Origin: an uncultured Maribacter sp.
GTDB lineage: Bacteria > Bacteroidota > Bacteroidia > Flavobacteriales > Flavobacteriaceae
Length of the DNA stretch: 7,637 nt
Direction: 5' to 3'
Assembly (NCBI GenBank): GCA_905479535.1
Contig: CAJQMW010000110.1
Span: 1-7,637, forward strand
Numbering within the stretch: position 1 is the stretch's first letter; every line of letters starts with the position of its first letter. This document shows positions 6,513 to 7,637 of this stretch, one piece after another. The notes beneath the pieces are model-generated. The model was not told where the DNA came from. It was given only the letters and a program-made list of their open reading frames with translations, and did not search any database. A program made the position numbers and the translations under genes.

Positions 6513-6542
6513 CAAGTTTCAATTATTTAATAATCCATTACC

Positions 6543-7637
6543 ATGCTAAATAAAACGATCCGTTATTTTCTCGAAAATAAGTTAATAACATTTATATTAC
6601 TCGCCGCATTTATTGTTGGAGGTTATGTAACCGCTCCGTTTAATTGGGAAAGCTCTTTAATAGAGAGAAACCCAGTACCTGTTGACGCCATTCCTGATAT
6701 TGGCGAAAATCAACAAATTGTATTTACCGAGTGGATGGGGCAATCTCCTCAGGATATAGAGGATCAAATAACCTATCCATTAACAACAGCATTACTTGGT
6801 ATTCCAAACGTGAAAACCATACGTAGTAATTCAATATTTGGACTTTCTAGTATTTACATCATATTTGAAGATGACGTTGATTTTTACTGGAGTAGAACTA
6901 GAATTCTAGAAAAACTAAATTCTTTACCACCTGGTACAGTACCTAACGAGGTAACACCAGCACTTGGACCTGACGCCACAGCATTAGGGCAAGTATATTG
7001 GTATACTCTTGAAGGTAGAGATGCTAAAACGGGCAAACCAACTGGAGGTTGGGACCCCCAAGAATTGCGAACCATTCAAGATTTTTATGTGCGTTATTAT
7101 TTAACCGCTGCCAGTGGTGTTGCCGAAGTAGCTTCCATTGGAGGCTTTTTAAAAGAGTACCAGATCGAAATAGATCCTGATGCTATGAAGGCCAACAACG
7201 TGGACGTTAAAATGATAATGAACGCTGTTCAAAACAGTAACCTAGATATTGGTGCCAGAACTTTAGAATTTAATAAAGTAGAATATTTAGTTCGCGGTCT
7301 AGGGTATATTAAAAATTTATCTGATTTAGAGGAGAGTGTTGTTACCGTTAGGGATAATGTTCCCATACGATTAAAAGATGTAGCCAAAATACAGTTTGGT
7401 CCAGCAGGTCGTAGAGGAGGCCTTGACAAAAGTGGTGTGGAAGCTGTAGGTGGAGTAGCTGTTGCACGCTATGGTGCCAACCCGCAAGCTGTAATTAAAA
7501 ACCTAAAGGCTAAAATAGATGAAGTTGCTCCAGGATTACCGTCTAAAACACTAGAAGATGGCACAGTTTCCAAAGTAACTATTGTACCATTTTATGACCG
7601 TTCTGGTTTAATTCAGGAAACCATTGGAACTCTAGAA
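6543..7637 (+). CDS. cusA: CusA/CzcA family heavy-metal efflux RND transporter, N-terminal part (gene cut by right window edge)
   Basis: The frame is open for 365 codons from the ATG at 6543 to the window end. The first membrane helix (about 11-30) is followed by the periplasmic porter domain. Sequence landmarks of the heavy-metal RND branch include VDAIPDIGENQQIV (47-60), ITYPLTTALLGIPNVKTIRSNS (76-97), IYIIFEDDVDFYWSRTRILEKL (104-125), LGPDATALGQVYWYTLEG (141-158), VAEVASIGGFLKEYQIEIDP (193-212) and the YDRSGLIQET segment (351-360) just before the second membrane helix. These align residue for residue in order with remembered E. coli CusA. The family exports metal ions such as Cu(I)/Ag(I) or Zn/Co/Cd across the envelope by proton antiport, with a periplasmic adaptor and a TolC-like channel that would lie beyond this window. 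The metal-choosing methionines and membrane acidic residues are also beyond the edge, so the metal is undetermined. The gene is more A+T-rich than the SusCD genes. Full-length members are about 1050-1450 residues. Confidence 0.93.
   Translation, partial: MLNKTIRYFLENKLITFILLAAFIVGGYVTAPFNWESSLIERNPVPVDAIPDIGENQQIVFTEWMGQSPQDIEDQITYPLTTALLGIPNVKTIRSNSIFGLSSIYIIFEDDVDFYWSRTRILEKLNSLPPGTVPNEVTPALGPDATALGQVYWYTLEGRDAKTGKPTGGWDPQELRTIQDFYVRYYLTAASGVAEVASIGGFLKEYQIEIDPDAMKANNVDVKMIMNAVQNSNLDIGARTLEFNKVEYLVRGLGYIKNLSDLEESVVTVRDNVPIRLKDVAKIQFGPAGRRGGLDKSGVEAVGGVAVARYGANPQAVIKNLKAKIDEVAPGLPSKTLEDGTVSKVTIVPFYDRSGLIQETIGTLE

Noticed and set aside
6884..7429. Two minus-strand open frames (6884-7075 and 7229-7429)
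   Set aside because: Both are antisense to the CusA-like gene and have no recognisable features.
1..7637. CRISPR arrays, tRNA or rRNA genes, insertion sequences, integrase or attachment sites
   Set aside because: No spaced repeat series, cloverleaf, rRNA-like stretch, transposase or recombinase coding sequence was seen on either strand.

Overview
The window looks like a chromosomal stretch from a member of the Bacteroidota, most likely a flavobacterium-like marine or environmental species. The grounds are a SusC/SusD outer-membrane pair, a FecR anti-sigma factor with the C-terminal domain typical of this phylum, a matching ECF sigma factor, an HYC_CC_PP family protein, no Shine-Dalgarno-like sites before the genes, and TAnnTTTG-type promoter boxes. 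All family assignments come from reading the translated sequence and remembered family features; no search was run.

Region 1 (1-5836) is a cell-surface signalling and uptake module. On the minus strand, in transcription order, lie a FecR-type anti-sigma factor (5136-3982), a SusC/RagA TonB-dependent transporter with an N-terminal STN signalling domain (3880-617), and the first 199 codons of a SusD/RagB lipoprotein (599, running off the left edge). The ECF sigma factor (5252-5836) points the other way, across a 115-base shared intergenic region. By the family model, ligand binding at the SusCD complex is passed from the STN domain to the periplasmic part of FecR. FecR then frees the sigma factor to transcribe the transporter genes. 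The window holds no glycosidase or peptidase, so the imported substrate cannot be named.

Region 2 (5837-6018) is a 182-base AT-rich gap. It holds a perfect 13-base tandem duplication, an overlapping 14-base palindrome, a 15-base inverted repeat and a TAnnTTTG box just before the next gene.

Region 3 (6019-7637) is the start of a heavy-metal efflux locus on the plus strand. It has a small secreted HYC_CC_PP family protein with an altered CC motif, then a gap with two successive inverted repeats around a T-run, then the first 365 codons of a CusA/CzcA-type RND metal efflux pump cut by the right edge. The pump gene is visibly richer in A+T than the SusCD genes.

No gene here is clearly of an undescribed kind. 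The points most worth a second look are the regulatory structures around the metal-efflux genes, the altered HYC_CC_PP protein, and the divergent layout of the sigma gene.
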